Source of the DNA: UBA1672 sp050633285
GTDB taxonomy: Bacteria > Pseudomonadota > Alphaproteobacteria > Micavibrionales > Micavibrionaceae
Direction: 5' to 3'
Assembly (NCBI GenBank): GCA_050633285.1
Contig: JBOEGG010000005.1
Span: forward strand, 372,001 to 436,000
Length of the DNA: 64,000 bases
Shown here in pieces: positions 41,505 through 49,707 of the stretch (its first letter is position 1; every line of letters begins with the position of its first letter). Below the pieces are notes generated by a model that saw nothing but the letters and a program-made list of their open reading frames with translations, ran no database searches and was not told the origin of the DNA. A program made the position numbers and the translations under genes.

Positions 41505-41933
41505 ATGGAAAATCCTAAGTATGAAGGATGTGACGATGGTGTCGCTCCTATTCAAAGCTCTTTAATTAGTCGTAACATTACGATTTTCGGCAGGCGGACG
41601 TCTATACGTTTGGAACCGGATATGTGGGTTGCACTAAATGATATTGCCGATCGTGAAAGATGTTCAGTTCATGACATTTGTGCGTTAGTTTATGTTAGGA
41701 AGAGTGAGGCAACCTCTTTAACGGCGGCTATCCGCGTGTTTTTGATGTTGTATTATCGTGCTGCTACAACAGAGCAGGGACATGGTAACGCTGGTCATGG
41801 CGATTTTAATGAAATGAAAAAGCGAGCACGTATTCCTGCGGAATATGATTCTTTCTTCGGGCGTCATAGAGCGCGTAGAAGAGGAGGGAAGTTTCAGCAG
41901 GTGAGCGAAAAAGTAGTCGCTAATGCTTCTTGA
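41505..41933 (+). CDS. Ribbon-helix-helix (RHH_4) DNA-binding protein
   Basis: A 142-residue putative transcription factor. Residues about 20-80 hold the RHH_4 pattern: SLISRNITIFGRRTSIRLEP (the DNA-contacting strand) followed by two helices, MWVALNDIADRERCSVHDI and LTAAIRVFLMLYYRAAT. The C-terminus is basic and ends with RRGGKFQQVSEKV. The ATG at 41505 has GGGGGAAAG upstream; an alternative TTG start 15 bases earlier is unlikely. The promoter region contains inverted repeats that may be its operator. Targets are unknown. Confidence 0.85.
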   Translation: MENPKYEGCDDGVAPIQSSLISRNITIFGRRTSIRLEPDMWVALNDIADRERCSVHDICALVYVRKSEATSLTAAIRVFLMLYYRAATTEQGHGNAGHGDFNEMKKRARIPAEYDSFFGRHRARRRGGKFQQVSEKVVANAS

Positions 41934-41940
41934 ATACATA

Positions 41941-41976
41941 AAAAAGCCCTTCTTTAATATAAGAGGGGCTTTTTTT
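41941..41976. terminator. Bidirectional terminator between the RHH gene and accA
   Basis: AAAGCCCTTCTT (41943-41954) pairs with AAGAGGGGCTTT (41961-41972) around a 6-base loop, with an A run to the left and a T run to the right, so both converging transcripts can be ended. Confidence 0.85.
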
Positions 41977-41995
41977 ATTAGGGTTTGAACTTGTT

Positions 41996-42943
41996 TTAGA
42001 AATGGCGACCATATTGTAGGAATTTTTGTCTGCGTGCTTGCAGTAGATCTTTTCTATTCCATGGTGTTAAGTCATCAAGCCCTTTTTGTATTTGTTCTGC
42101 TACTGCTTGGATGGTTTCCTCTTTTTTACGATGGGCACCGCCAATTGGCTCTGCAATAATGTTGTCGATTAATTTGAGGTCGTGTAAGTCTTGTGCCGTT
42201 AATTTCAGTGCAGCTGCGGCGTCTTTTGCATAGTCTCTGCTTCTCCATAGAATGGACGCACAGCCCTCAGGTGAAATTACGGAGTAGATTGAGTGTTCGA
42301 GCATGTATATCTTATCCGCAACAGCAATTGCCACAGCACCACCTGAACCGCCTTCACCAATAACAACTGAAATGATAGGTGTTTCAGTTCTTAGGCATGT
42401 TTCTATTGATTTTGCGATAGCCTCTGATTGACCACGTTCTTCTGCGCCAACACCTGGATATGCACCGGCGGTGTCAATTAATGTGATAACGGGAAGTTGA
42501 AACTGCTGTGCCATTTTCATAAGGCGTTGTGCCTTACGATAGCCTTCCGGACGTGTCATGCCGAAATTATGTTTTAGGCGGCTTTGCGTGTCGTGGCCTT
42601 TTTCGTGGCCAATAACAACACAAGACTGTCCATTGAAGCGACCTAAACCACCAATAAGTGCGTGGTCTTCTGCGAAGTTGCGATCACCTGCAAGTGGCGT
42701 AAAGTCTGCAATCATGCTCTTAACATAGTCAAGCATATGTGGGCGGTCTTGATGGCGTGCAACCTGAACTTTTTGTGCTGCGTTTAATTTCCCGTATGTT
42801 TGCTTTAAAAGCTTATCTGCTTTGGTTTGCATACGTGTAATTTCGTCCGCTATATTCAGGTCAGCGTCACTATTTACATGGCGTAGTTCTGCAATTTTTC
42901 CTTCAAGCTCAAGTACAGGCTTTTCGAACTCTAACTGGCTCAT
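41996..42943 (-). CDS. accA: Acetyl-CoA carboxylase carboxyltransferase subunit alpha
   Basis: With AccD, transfers carboxyl from biotin to acetyl-CoA, the first step of fatty-acid synthesis. The 315-residue protein has LEFEKPVLELEGKIAELR at the N-terminus, DRNFAEDHALIGGLGRF near 95, FGMTRPEGYRKAQRLMKMA near 130, TLIDTAGAYPGVGAEERGQSEAI near 158, and IGEGGSGGAVAIAVADKIYMLEHSIYSVISPEGCASILWR, the crotonase-like oxyanion region. AAGGTGAT precedes the ATG. It follows xerD by about 70 bases. Confidence 0.98.
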   Translation of the reverse strand: MSQLEFEKPVLELEGKIAELRHVNSDADLNIADEITRMQTKADKLLKQTYGKLNAAQKVQVARHQDRPHMLDYVKSMIADFTPLAGDRNFAEDHALIGGLGRFNGQSCVVIGHEKGHDTQSRLKHNFGMTRPEGYRKAQRLMKMAQQFQLPVITLIDTAGAYPGVGAEERGQSEAIAKSIETCLRTETPIISVVIGEGGSGGAVAIAVADKIYMLEHSIYSVISPEGCASILWRSRDYAKDAAAALKLTAQDLHDLKLIDNIIAEPIGGAHRKKEETIQAVAEQIQKGLDDLTPWNRKDLLQARRQKFLQYGRHF

Positions 42944-42984
42944 TGGCTTATATCACCTTATTTGGTTATTTGTCTTTTTAGAAG

Positions 42985-43007
42985 GAGGCGTATGTGACGT
43001 ACGCCTC
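42985..43007. other. Hairpin between xerD and accA
   Basis: GAGGCGTA (42985-42992), a 7-base loop, TACGCCTC (43000-43007). The T run lies on the plus-strand side only, while both flanking genes are on the minus strand. In the direction of transcription the stem is therefore preceded by an A run and not followed by Ts, so it is not a normal terminator for xerD. It could stabilise or process the mRNA. Confidence 0.6.
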
Positions 43008-43014
43008 GTTTTTT

Positions 43015-44007
43015 TTATTCGTTTGTTCCTGTTTTTGCAAGCGGATGCTTTTCTTTCACAGTTTCCTTGACGCTTTCGCTTAAGATATGTGTATAGATTT
43101 GTGTCGTTGCAATATCAGCATGCCCAAGCATTTTTTGAACTGAACGAAGGTCTGCACCATTATTTAAAAGATGTGTTGCAAATGCGTGACGTAGAACGTG
43201 TGGGCTAACGCGTGAGCCATCTATTTTGGCTTCTTTTGCAAGGTCTTTCAGGAGTTGTGCGAAACGTTGACGCGTTAAGTGGCCACTGTCCGATGTTCTG
43301 GAAGGGAACAGCCATTTGTCCTGTTTATTCGCGCTCTCTACTCCGACATGTTCTTTGCGTACATTTAGATAGTTTGTCAAAGAATTTTGTGCAGGTGTAG
43401 AAAGTGGAACCATGCGTTCACGTCCTGCTTTACCTTCTACAATTAAAAACTCTGTGTTTTCACCAATTGCGGAAAGCGGTAGGCCGACAAGTTCAGATAC
43501 ACGTAAGCCAGTTGCATAAAGCATTTCGATCAAGCATACGAGGCGTGTGCTTTCTGCATTGCCTTTTTCACCGGCAGTTTTGATGAGCGTATTTACTTCA
43601 TCTTCACTGAGTGTTTTAGGAAGCGTACGCCCTTGTTTCGGACTTTCGATTGTTGATGTTGGATCATCTTCACGAACGCCTTCAGAAACAAGATAGCGGT
43701 AGAATTGACGAAGAGCAGACAAGCGACGCGCGATTGTACGTACTGCCACTTTTTCTTTATTGTCGCCCTTGGTATTCGTTTTTTCACCAAGGTTTTTCAG
43801 ATATGATTTTAGGTTATCTGTTGTAGCCTTATCGATATCCGTACTTTGTTCATTTTTCAGATATAGAGAAACATCTGCAAGGTCACGCCAATATGCCTGA
43901 CGTGTGTTCATTGCCGCACCGCGTTCGGTTGTCAGCATATCAAGGAAAGACTCGACAAGCGGATTGAGGTCCGGTTTCGGCATTGCTGGGCGTCCTGGTC
44001 TTGCCAT
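43015..44007 (-). CDS. xerD: Tyrosine recombinase XerD
   Basis: Chromosome-dimer resolvase acting with XerC at dif. The 330-residue protein has an N-terminal SAM-like core-binding domain (LVESFLDMLTTERGAAMNTRQAY) and a catalytic domain with Arg in MLYATGLRVSELVGLP, HVLRHAFATHLLNNGADL, LGHADIATTQIYTHI (His and the Tyr nucleophile) and a Lys in VEGKAGRERMVPL. The setting next to accA is ordinary chromosomal. It is not part of an integrative element. No dif site was found. Confidence 0.93.
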   Translation of the reverse strand: MARPGRPAMPKPDLNPLVESFLDMLTTERGAAMNTRQAYWRDLADVSLYLKNEQSTDIDKATTDNLKSYLKNLGEKTNTKGDNKEKVAVRTIARRLSALRQFYRYLVSEGVREDDPTSTIESPKQGRTLPKTLSEDEVNTLIKTAGEKGNAESTRLVCLIEMLYATGLRVSELVGLPLSAIGENTEFLIVEGKAGRERMVPLSTPAQNSLTNYLNVRKEHVGVESANKQDKWLFPSRTSDSGHLTRQRFAQLLKDLAKEAKIDGSRVSPHVLRHAFATHLLNNGADLRSVQKMLGHADIATTQIYTHILSESVKETVKEKHPLAKTGTNE

Positions 44008-44019
44008 ATTTCTTCTCCT

Positions 44020-45675
44020 TTAATTGTCTCTTTCGAGTACAGCTTGCGCCAGTATACGATAAGAGACGTCTTTAAAACCAATTTTATTCATAGCGACGAT
44101 AACGTCACTTAACGTTCCTGAATATAACTCATTAGGGGCTATGTTACTCAGAATCAAAGATGATAACAGCAGTGTAGCCCCTATATCCTGATTTCGACTT
44201 GATTGTTCCAATGCATTTATCAGAACGAACGATGGCATCTTATAGCCATTATTATTCAATAAGTCAAAACCACTGTTATAGACATAGCGCAATTTATCAC
44301 CATTATTTTGCTGGCTGTCAATATTTTCTATAATATTTTTGAGGTCAGCTGTGTATGATCCTGATGAAAAATAGGCCGATAAATCGTAATCTTTGAATGA
44401 GAAGTCTTTTTCAAGAGGGGTATCAGAGAGTAAAATGGCAAGGAACAAGAACTTTTGTAAGTCTTCCTTAGTCTTTTGTTCCTCTTCTTTTTCTGAGAGT
44501 TTTTGAAGCTCTTTAATCCACTTTTTGGGAACGGGTTTACCGGCATATAAGAATGTGTTTAAAGCTTCGTGCATGTTCGTAATTGATATTTCTTCGCCAA
44601 CATTTGCTTTTTCAAATGTGGGTACAAAAGGAATGAGAGAGGCTGCACCGTATTGGGGTGACAGAGTGAATGCTTTCTCCAATGTTTGTTTGCGCTTCTT
44701 ATCGCTCCATGTTGCATCAGCGTGTGCTTGCAAAAGGGAAAGTTTTGCTAGAGTGTTTTTAGGTGCGGCGTTCTTATCTTTATAATGTGTATGTAGTGCT
44801 TCGTATTTTTCTGTGATGTCATCTGGCGGCGTAATGGCACCTTTTGCCGCATGTAATGATAATAGAGTTTTGTTTCTTATATTGATTCTGGTTTGTTGCA
44901 AGAGTGGCTGTATGTCGCGTGGTGGAAAGGTCATATCTGATGTGGCAGTTGATATGGTAATGCGGTCTTCGGCAGTTAGAATTGCTTTTTCCAGAAATTT
45001 AAGGCTTGCGAATGTTTGGGGTGTGTATTCAAAGGTATAGTCAGGTGATGCTATGATACTTTTAACAATGTTACTGCTTATTTGAATATTTTCAGATGTC
45101 TCATCTTTCATTGAAAGAGTGTGAGAGCAGTAGCCGTTTAATTCTTGCCATAAAGCAATGTTTTCGAAATCAGTAAAACGTGCCTTAACTTCTAAACATG
45201 CGAGTGCTTTTTCTTGATTGAAGAGCATGCTGTAGACACCTAGCCTGACAAGTTTTTCGTGATCTTCTATGTCGGATATTTGTGTGTATAGAGCAAAAGC
45301 CTCGTTGTTTAGCCCGCGTTTTAGCAAGGCATTCAGGCGTAATGTGAACAGGTTATTTGTGTCTTGCTTTTCAATATCATTATTGAGTGCAGATGCATCT
45401 GCACTTGTTAGTAGGAAATCGTTGATTTTGCGTTCCAAAGAGATCCAGCGTCCCAGCCCAATATGCTTTAGTGCGTTGGATAAGCCGGAGCGTGAGGCGT
45501 TGTGGTAAATACCGGGGCCTAAAGATTTGGGGTGTCCAGGTGCGTATGTACCGACAGATTCTATATCTTGTGGTGGTTCGTTATGGTCGTGTGCATGTTG
45601 CGCCTTTGCAGGTGATGCAAGGAGAGCCATTGTCACAAGAAATGCTAAAAAATATATTGGGTGCTTCTTGGTCAT
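44020..45675 (-). CDS. Hypothetical exported helical-repeat protein, 551 aa
   Basis: Function unknown. It has a signal peptide of about 25 residues (MTKKHPIYFLAFLVTMALLA..AKA, before QHAHDHNE, a His-rich stretch). The mature part is almost wholly helical, with TPR- or Sel1-like paired helices (LFTLRLNALLKRGLNNEAFALY; LVRLGVYSMLFNQEKALACL), as in periplasmic scaffold proteins. No enzyme motif is seen. It overlaps a 46-residue membrane gene upstream by ATGA and precedes xerD by 12 bases, so it is translated in one transcript with both. Confidence 0.75.
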   Translation of the reverse strand: MTKKHPIYFLAFLVTMALLASPAKAQHAHDHNEPPQDIESVGTYAPGHPKSLGPGIYHNASRSGLSNALKHIGLGRWISLERKINDFLLTSADASALNNDIEKQDTNNLFTLRLNALLKRGLNNEAFALYTQISDIEDHEKLVRLGVYSMLFNQEKALACLEVKARFTDFENIALWQELNGYCSHTLSMKDETSENIQISSNIVKSIIASPDYTFEYTPQTFASLKFLEKAILTAEDRITISTATSDMTFPPRDIQPLLQQTRINIRNKTLLSLHAAKGAITPPDDITEKYEALHTHYKDKNAAPKNTLAKLSLLQAHADATWSDKKRKQTLEKAFTLSPQYGAASLIPFVPTFEKANVGEEISITNMHEALNTFLYAGKPVPKKWIKELQKLSEKEEEQKTKEDLQKFLFLAILLSDTPLEKDFSFKDYDLSAYFSSGSYTADLKNIIENIDSQQNNGDKLRYVYNSGFDLLNNNGYKMPSFVLINALEQSSRNQDIGATLLLSSLILSNIAPNELYSGTLSDVIVAMNKIGFKDVSYRILAQAVLERDN

Positions 45676-45812
45676 TTAAGGTAGCGCTCGTTCGGTATTG
45701 TTTTTGTGACATCGTTTTGGGTTATGTTTACATCTTTTAAGCTCAGTAATGTCATTGATCCTACGATCATAAAAACGAGAGCAGCGAATAATATTTTAAT
45801 TAAGAAGGGCAT
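45672..45812 (-). CDS. Small single-pass membrane protein, 46 aa
   Basis: A reading frame starting at the ATG at 45810-45812 encodes 46 residues with one hydrophobic helix (IKILFAALVFMIVGSMTLL) near the N-terminus and a polar tail. Its stop overlaps the start of the exported helical-repeat gene as ATGA, a strong sign of translational coupling. The ribosome binding site is weak (GAAAG). It is divergent from aroK. Function unknown; it may anchor or escort the downstream exported protein. Confidence 0.6.
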   Translation of the reverse strand: MPFLIKILFAALVFMIVGSMTLLSLKDVNITQNDVTKTIPNERYLK

Positions 45813-45876
45813 GCGCGCTTTCTTTATGTTGTAAAGTGTTGATCGTTGTAAGCAAACAAGATAGCTATAGCAAAGC

Positions 45877-45906
45877 TTGATGCATTTTGGAAGTATTGCA
45901 TATCAT
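45877..45906 (+). promoter_or_regulatory. Promoter for aroK-aroB
   Basis: TTGATG (45877-45882), an 18-base spacer, TATCAT (45901-45906). The start point would fall at about 45913, after the first in-frame ATG (45909) and before the second (45924), supporting the later start of aroK. Confidence 0.45.
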
Positions 45907-45923
45907 TTATGAAGGTTTTAGGG

Positions 45924-46472
45924 ATGGATGGCTTGATAAAGAAAATTCGTGAGTGTTTGGATCAGCCGATTGCTTTAGTCGGTATGATGGGATGCGGAAA
46001 AAGCCATGTTGGGAGTGCTTTGGCATCTTATCTCGATATTCCGTTTTATGATTCTGATGCGGAAGTTGTGATGGAGCAGGAATGTTCTATTCAGGAGATC
46101 TTTGATGAGTATGGTGAAGCGCATTTTCGTGAGCTTGAGGTGCAAAAAATTGCAAGTCTTATGAAGAGTGATAAGCCGTGTGTTATATCAACGGGTGGTG
46201 GTGCTCTTGTGCGGCCAGAGACTCTTCAGCTTATTCAGGAGAGGGCTATATCTATCTGGATAGAGTGTGATGTCGATACGATATATGAGCGTGTTAAGGA
46301 TGATACAGGGCGACCTTTGTTGCAAAGCGATGATCCGCGTGGTGTGCTTGTATCTTTGTTAGAACAGAGGGAAGCGCTTTATAAGCAGGCAGATATTCGT
46401 GTTGATAATAAAGCGCGTAGTATCGAAGAAACATTAAGAACAATAGGGCAAGAAGTTTTACCTCGGTTGTGA
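45924..46472 (+). CDS. aroK: Shikimate kinase
   Basis: Phosphorylates shikimate at the 3-hydroxyl with ATP in chorismate synthesis. P-loop GMMGCGKS is at residues 20-27. Shikimate-binding residues are in FYDSDAEVVMEQECSIQEIFDEYGEAHFRELE, and the STGGGALV motif follows near 90. The lid is DDTGRPLL. I take the ATG at 45924 because GAAGG lies 8 bases upstream and the promoter -10 ends at 45906; an ATG at 45909 would add five residues. It is followed by aroB after 53 bases, probably one operon. Confidence 0.95.
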   Translation: MDGLIKKIRECLDQPIALVGMMGCGKSHVGSALASYLDIPFYDSDAEVVMEQECSIQEIFDEYGEAHFRELEVQKIASLMKSDKPCVISTGGGALVRPETLQLIQERAISIWIECDVDTIYERVKDDTGRPLLQSDDPRGVLVSLLEQREALYKQADIRVDNKARSIEETLRTIGQEVLPRL

Positions 46473-46525
46473 TATATACGTGTGCTATTGGGTTTAAGAA
46501 TTTAAGATAATTTGAGATAAGAAGA

Positions 46526-47632
46526 ATGCAAAATAAGACAGTTCATATTGGTTTGGGTGAGAGAAGTTACGATATTACAATCGGCAGTGACGTTTTGGGT
46601 GCTGTTAATACGTATTTACCGTTTGATATTAAGGGGCGTAAGGCATTTATCGTTACGGATGACAATGTGGAGCCGTATGCAAGATCTTTGAAAATAGCGC
46701 TGGATGAGGCAGGGGCTCGTTTTTGTGATGTTTTAGTTATGGCGCATGGAGAGAAAACAAAATCTTATGAGCGTTTACAGCAGTGCCATGAATGGATGTT
46801 AGAACATAATGTACACCGGAATTCGATTGTGTTCGCGATTGGTGGTGGTGTGATTGGTGATTTGGCGGGATATGCGGCGTCTACTGTTTTGCGTGGTGTG
46901 CCATATGTGCAAATTCCAACAACGCTATTATCACAGGTTGATAGTTCTGTTGGAGGGAAGACGGGGATCAATACGCGCTATGGTAAAAATCTTGTCGGGA
47001 GTTTTTATCAGCCGACATGTGTTATTGCCGATATCGCGGCGCTTCGTACATTACCGGAGCGTGAACTGCGTGCAGGATATGCAGAAGTCGTGAAATACGG
47101 TCTTATTGGAGATATATCGTTTTTTGAGTGGTTAGAAGAGCATGGGGAAGACGTCCTTAGTCTTGATGAGGCTGCTGTATCTCATGCCGTTGAGGTGAGT
47201 TGTAAGGCAAAGGCCACAGTTGTTGAAGCGGATGAGCGTGAGGGCGGTAAACGTGCCTTGCTTAATTTGGGGCATACTTTCGGGCATGCCTTGGAAGCGG
47301 CTGCGGGATATGATGGAACATTGCTGCATGGTGAGGGGGTTTCAATCGGTACTGTTATGGCGTTTGATATGTCTGTACGTATGGGGTTATGCCTTGCGGA
47401 AGATGCGCAGCGCGCTCGTGAACATTTTGAAAAGGTCGGGCTACCTGTACATGCCGGTGATATAAACGCCAATGTTGATGATTTAGTTGCGACTATGCAG
47501 CGCGATAAGAAGGCGATTGATAATTTGATGACGTTTATATTGGTCAAAGGTATCGGGCAAGCATTTGTTACACAAGATGTGGAAGAGGCACTTGTACGTG
47601 ATGTTCTGTCTGCATCATTGGAAGGAAAATAA
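46526..47632 (+). CDS. aroB: 3-dehydroquinate synthase
   Basis: Converts DAHP to 3-dehydroquinate using NAD and zinc. The 368-residue protein has GGGVIGDLAGYAASTVLRGVPYVQIPTTLLSQVDSSVGGKTGIN near residues 108-150, PERELRAGYAEVVKYGLIGD near 175 and LLNLGHTFGHALEAAAGYD near 245; the zinc ligands are the Glu of AEVVK and two later His residues. It is followed after 5 bases by the CNNM/CorC gene, continuing the transcript. Confidence 0.98.
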   Translation: MQNKTVHIGLGERSYDITIGSDVLGAVNTYLPFDIKGRKAFIVTDDNVEPYARSLKIALDEAGARFCDVLVMAHGEKTKSYERLQQCHEWMLEHNVHRNSIVFAIGGGVIGDLAGYAASTVLRGVPYVQIPTTLLSQVDSSVGGKTGINTRYGKNLVGSFYQPTCVIADIAALRTLPERELRAGYAEVVKYGLIGDISFFEWLEEHGEDVLSLDEAAVSHAVEVSCKAKATVVEADEREGGKRALLNLGHTFGHALEAAAGYDGTLLHGEGVSIGTVMAFDMSVRMGLCLAEDAQRAREHFEKVGLPVHAGDINANVDDLVATMQRDKKAIDNLMTFILVKGIGQAFVTQDVEEALVRDVLSASLEGK

Positions 47633-47637
47633 CCCAC

Positions 47638-48936
47638 ATGGATATGTCTTTAATATTCTCGATTGTTGCTATTCTTATTTTGTTGGTTTTATCGGGGTTT
47701 TTCTCCGGTTCTGAAACGGCATTAACGGCGGCATCGCGGGTGCTTCTTCTTGCTCGTGAAAAAGACGGGGATAAACGCGCGGGGCTTGTAAACCGCATTC
47801 GCGATCAAAAAGACCGTATGATCGGTGCGTTGTTGCTTGGTAATAATTTAGTGAATATTCTTGCTTCGGCTTTGGCAACGAGCGTGTTGATGAAGATATT
47901 TGGCGATGCGGGTGTAATCTATGCCACCTTAATAATGACGATGTTGGTTTTGGTCTTTGCGGAAGTTTTGCCAAAAACATATGCCTTTCATTATGCGGAG
48001 ACTATGGCTATGCGTATTGCGCCAGTTATCCGTATGGTTATTTTGATTTTTGCGCCAATTACAGAGGCGGTGACATGGATTGTGCGTCAAGTTCTAAAGG
48101 TTTTCGGTGTTGATATATCTCGTGTTTCTGCGGGATCACACCTTGAGCTGTTACGTGGTGCTATTGAAATGCATGAAGGGGAAGATAAAGGCGTGCAAGA
48201 GCAGCGCGCCATGTTGCGTTCTATCCTTGATTTGGCAGAGGTTGATGTTGAAGAAATTATGGTGCACCGTAAGAATGTGACATTGATTGATGTAGATCAA
48301 CCGGTTACAGAGATTGTGGATGACGTTTTGAACAGTCCTTACACACGTTTACCGTTATGGAAGGATAACCCGGATAATATTATTGGTGTTATTCATGCAA
48401 AGCAGCTTTTACGAGAGTTGCGAGAGCTGAACGGGGATGTTGATAAGCTTCAAATCTCCGGAGCATCGATGGAGCCATGGTTCATTCCGGAAACAACTAA
48501 CCTTTATGACCAGTTGCAGGCGTTTCGTGAACGTAAGGAGCATTTCTCTCTAGTAGTGGATGAATATGGGTCTTTCATGGGGATTGTTACGCTGGAAGAT
48601 ATTCTGGAAGAGATCGTTGGTGAAATTGATGATGAGCATGATGAATCTATGACCGGTGTTCGTCGTTTATCGAATGGTTCTTTTATTATTGATGGTAGTG
48701 TGACGATCCGTGATTTGAACAGGGAATTTGAATGGGGATTGCCTGATGAAGATTATGCGACGATTGCCGGGCTTATCCTTTATGAGTCGCAGATGGTGCC
48801 CGATGTCGGGCAGGCGTTCAGGTATCATGGCTTTCAAATGGATGTCGTGCGTAAGCAGCGCAATCAGATTACGTTGATTCGTGTTACGCCACCTGAGGAG
48901 CCAGAGCATGAAGAAGACGGTGCGTACAGCATCTAG
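47638..48936 (+). CDS. CNNM/CorC (HlyC) family CBS-domain membrane protein
   Basis: A 432-residue inner-membrane protein, likely involved in Mg2+ or Co2+ efflux. An N-terminal DUF21/CNNM domain with four hydrophobic segments (SIVAILILLVLSGFFSGSETAL; GALLLGNNLVNILASALATS) runs to about residue 170. Two CBS domains follow (VDVEEIMVHRKNVTLIDV; FSLVVDEYGSFMGIVTLEDILEEIVGEIDDEHDE), and then a CorC/HlyC C-terminal domain (GSFIIDGSVTIRDLNREF). SGSETAL is the family motif. It is third in the aroK-aroB transcript, a common alphaproteobacterial order. Confidence 0.93.
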   Translation: MDMSLIFSIVAILILLVLSGFFSGSETALTAASRVLLLAREKDGDKRAGLVNRIRDQKDRMIGALLLGNNLVNILASALATSVLMKIFGDAGVIYATLIMTMLVLVFAEVLPKTYAFHYAETMAMRIAPVIRMVILIFAPITEAVTWIVRQVLKVFGVDISRVSAGSHLELLRGAIEMHEGEDKGVQEQRAMLRSILDLAEVDVEEIMVHRKNVTLIDVDQPVTEIVDDVLNSPYTRLPLWKDNPDNIIGVIHAKQLLRELRELNGDVDKLQISGASMEPWFIPETTNLYDQLQAFRERKEHFSLVVDEYGSFMGIVTLEDILEEIVGEIDDEHDESMTGVRRLSNGSFIIDGSVTIRDLNREFEWGLPDEDYATIAGLILYESQMVPDVGQAFRYHGFQMDVVRKQRNQITLIRVTPPEEPEHEEDGAYSI

Positions 48937-48939
48937 CTT

Positions 48940-49707
48940 TTATAGCAGGGCATTCTTTAATGCTTGGACATTTTGTTTTAAATGTTGTGGATTTATAGTG
49001 CCTACGATGGCGCTGTTTATACCTGCATGGCCAAAGGCGAATTTGAAGGCATCATTAACATTCGTATTGTGACCACTTGAGAGCACTTTTTTTAATATTA
49101 CAGTTTTGTTATTTTGTTGCGCGTAATCAAGAACGGGTTTTTCGTCTGTATATTCTTGCGTATACATTGCCATGACAATGTCCATAAGCTCTAACGTTTT
49201 AATGCCGCCTTGTGCAGTTTTAGTGGACGCGCCAATTGCTTTGACCAGTCCTTGATCCTTGAAATCATGCATTTTTCGAATGAGTGAATCATTTTGCAAA
49301 ATATCCATGTCTGAACCGTCAGAGTGAATGAGGAGGGCATCTATATAATTTGTATTTAACCGTTTTAAAGAGCGTTCAAGGCTCATTTCGAAATGATCGG
49401 GGGTGAATATGTATGTTGATTCCCCGTCTTCAAACTCTTCACCGGCTTTGCCCACGATAACCCAGTCATTTCGTTGGTTTTTTAATAATTGCCCTAATCT
49501 TTTTTCACTGCTGCCGTAAGAGGGGGCGGTGTCGAGTGTATTTATGCCGAATGACTTTGCCAGAGATAAAAGGTCAACCAGAGCATTGTCTGTTGGAAGC
49601 TCGAATCCTTGGGGGTATTTTATGCCCTGATTACGGCCGAACTTTACTGTGCCTAATCCTAACTTGGATATGTTCAGGTCGGTAGAAGCTATAGCGGTTT
49701 TTTCCAT
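48940..49707 (-). CDS. Aldo/keto reductase
   Basis: NAD(P)H-dependent oxidoreductase of the AKR superfamily, 255 residues, shorter than the usual 270-330. The active-site tetrad is intact: Asp and Tyr in NTLDTAPSYGSSEKRLGQLL, Lys in VIVGKAGEEF, His in DALLIHSDG. The C-terminal AIVGTINPQHLKQNV is the NADP-binding end. The start overlaps the upstream FAD oxidoreductase gene by 19 bases, indicating coupled translation. Substrate unknown. It is convergent with the CorC gene (3 bases). Confidence 0.88.
   Translation of the reverse strand: MEKTAIASTDLNISKLGLGTVKFGRNQGIKYPQGFELPTDNALVDLLSLAKSFGINTLDTAPSYGSSEKRLGQLLKNQRNDWVIVGKAGEEFEDGESTYIFTPDHFEMSLERSLKRLNTNYIDALLIHSDGSDMDILQNDSLIRKMHDFKDQGLVKAIGASTKTAQGGIKTLELMDIVMAMYTQEYTDEKPVLDYAQQNNKTVILKKVLSSGHNTNVNDAFKFAFGHAGINSAIVGTINPQHLKQNVQALKNALL

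Noticed and set aside
43015..44007. Integrase marking a mobile element
   Set aside because: The motifs and the length fit XerD, the neighbours are housekeeping genes, and there is no tRNA, attachment repeat or foreign cargo.
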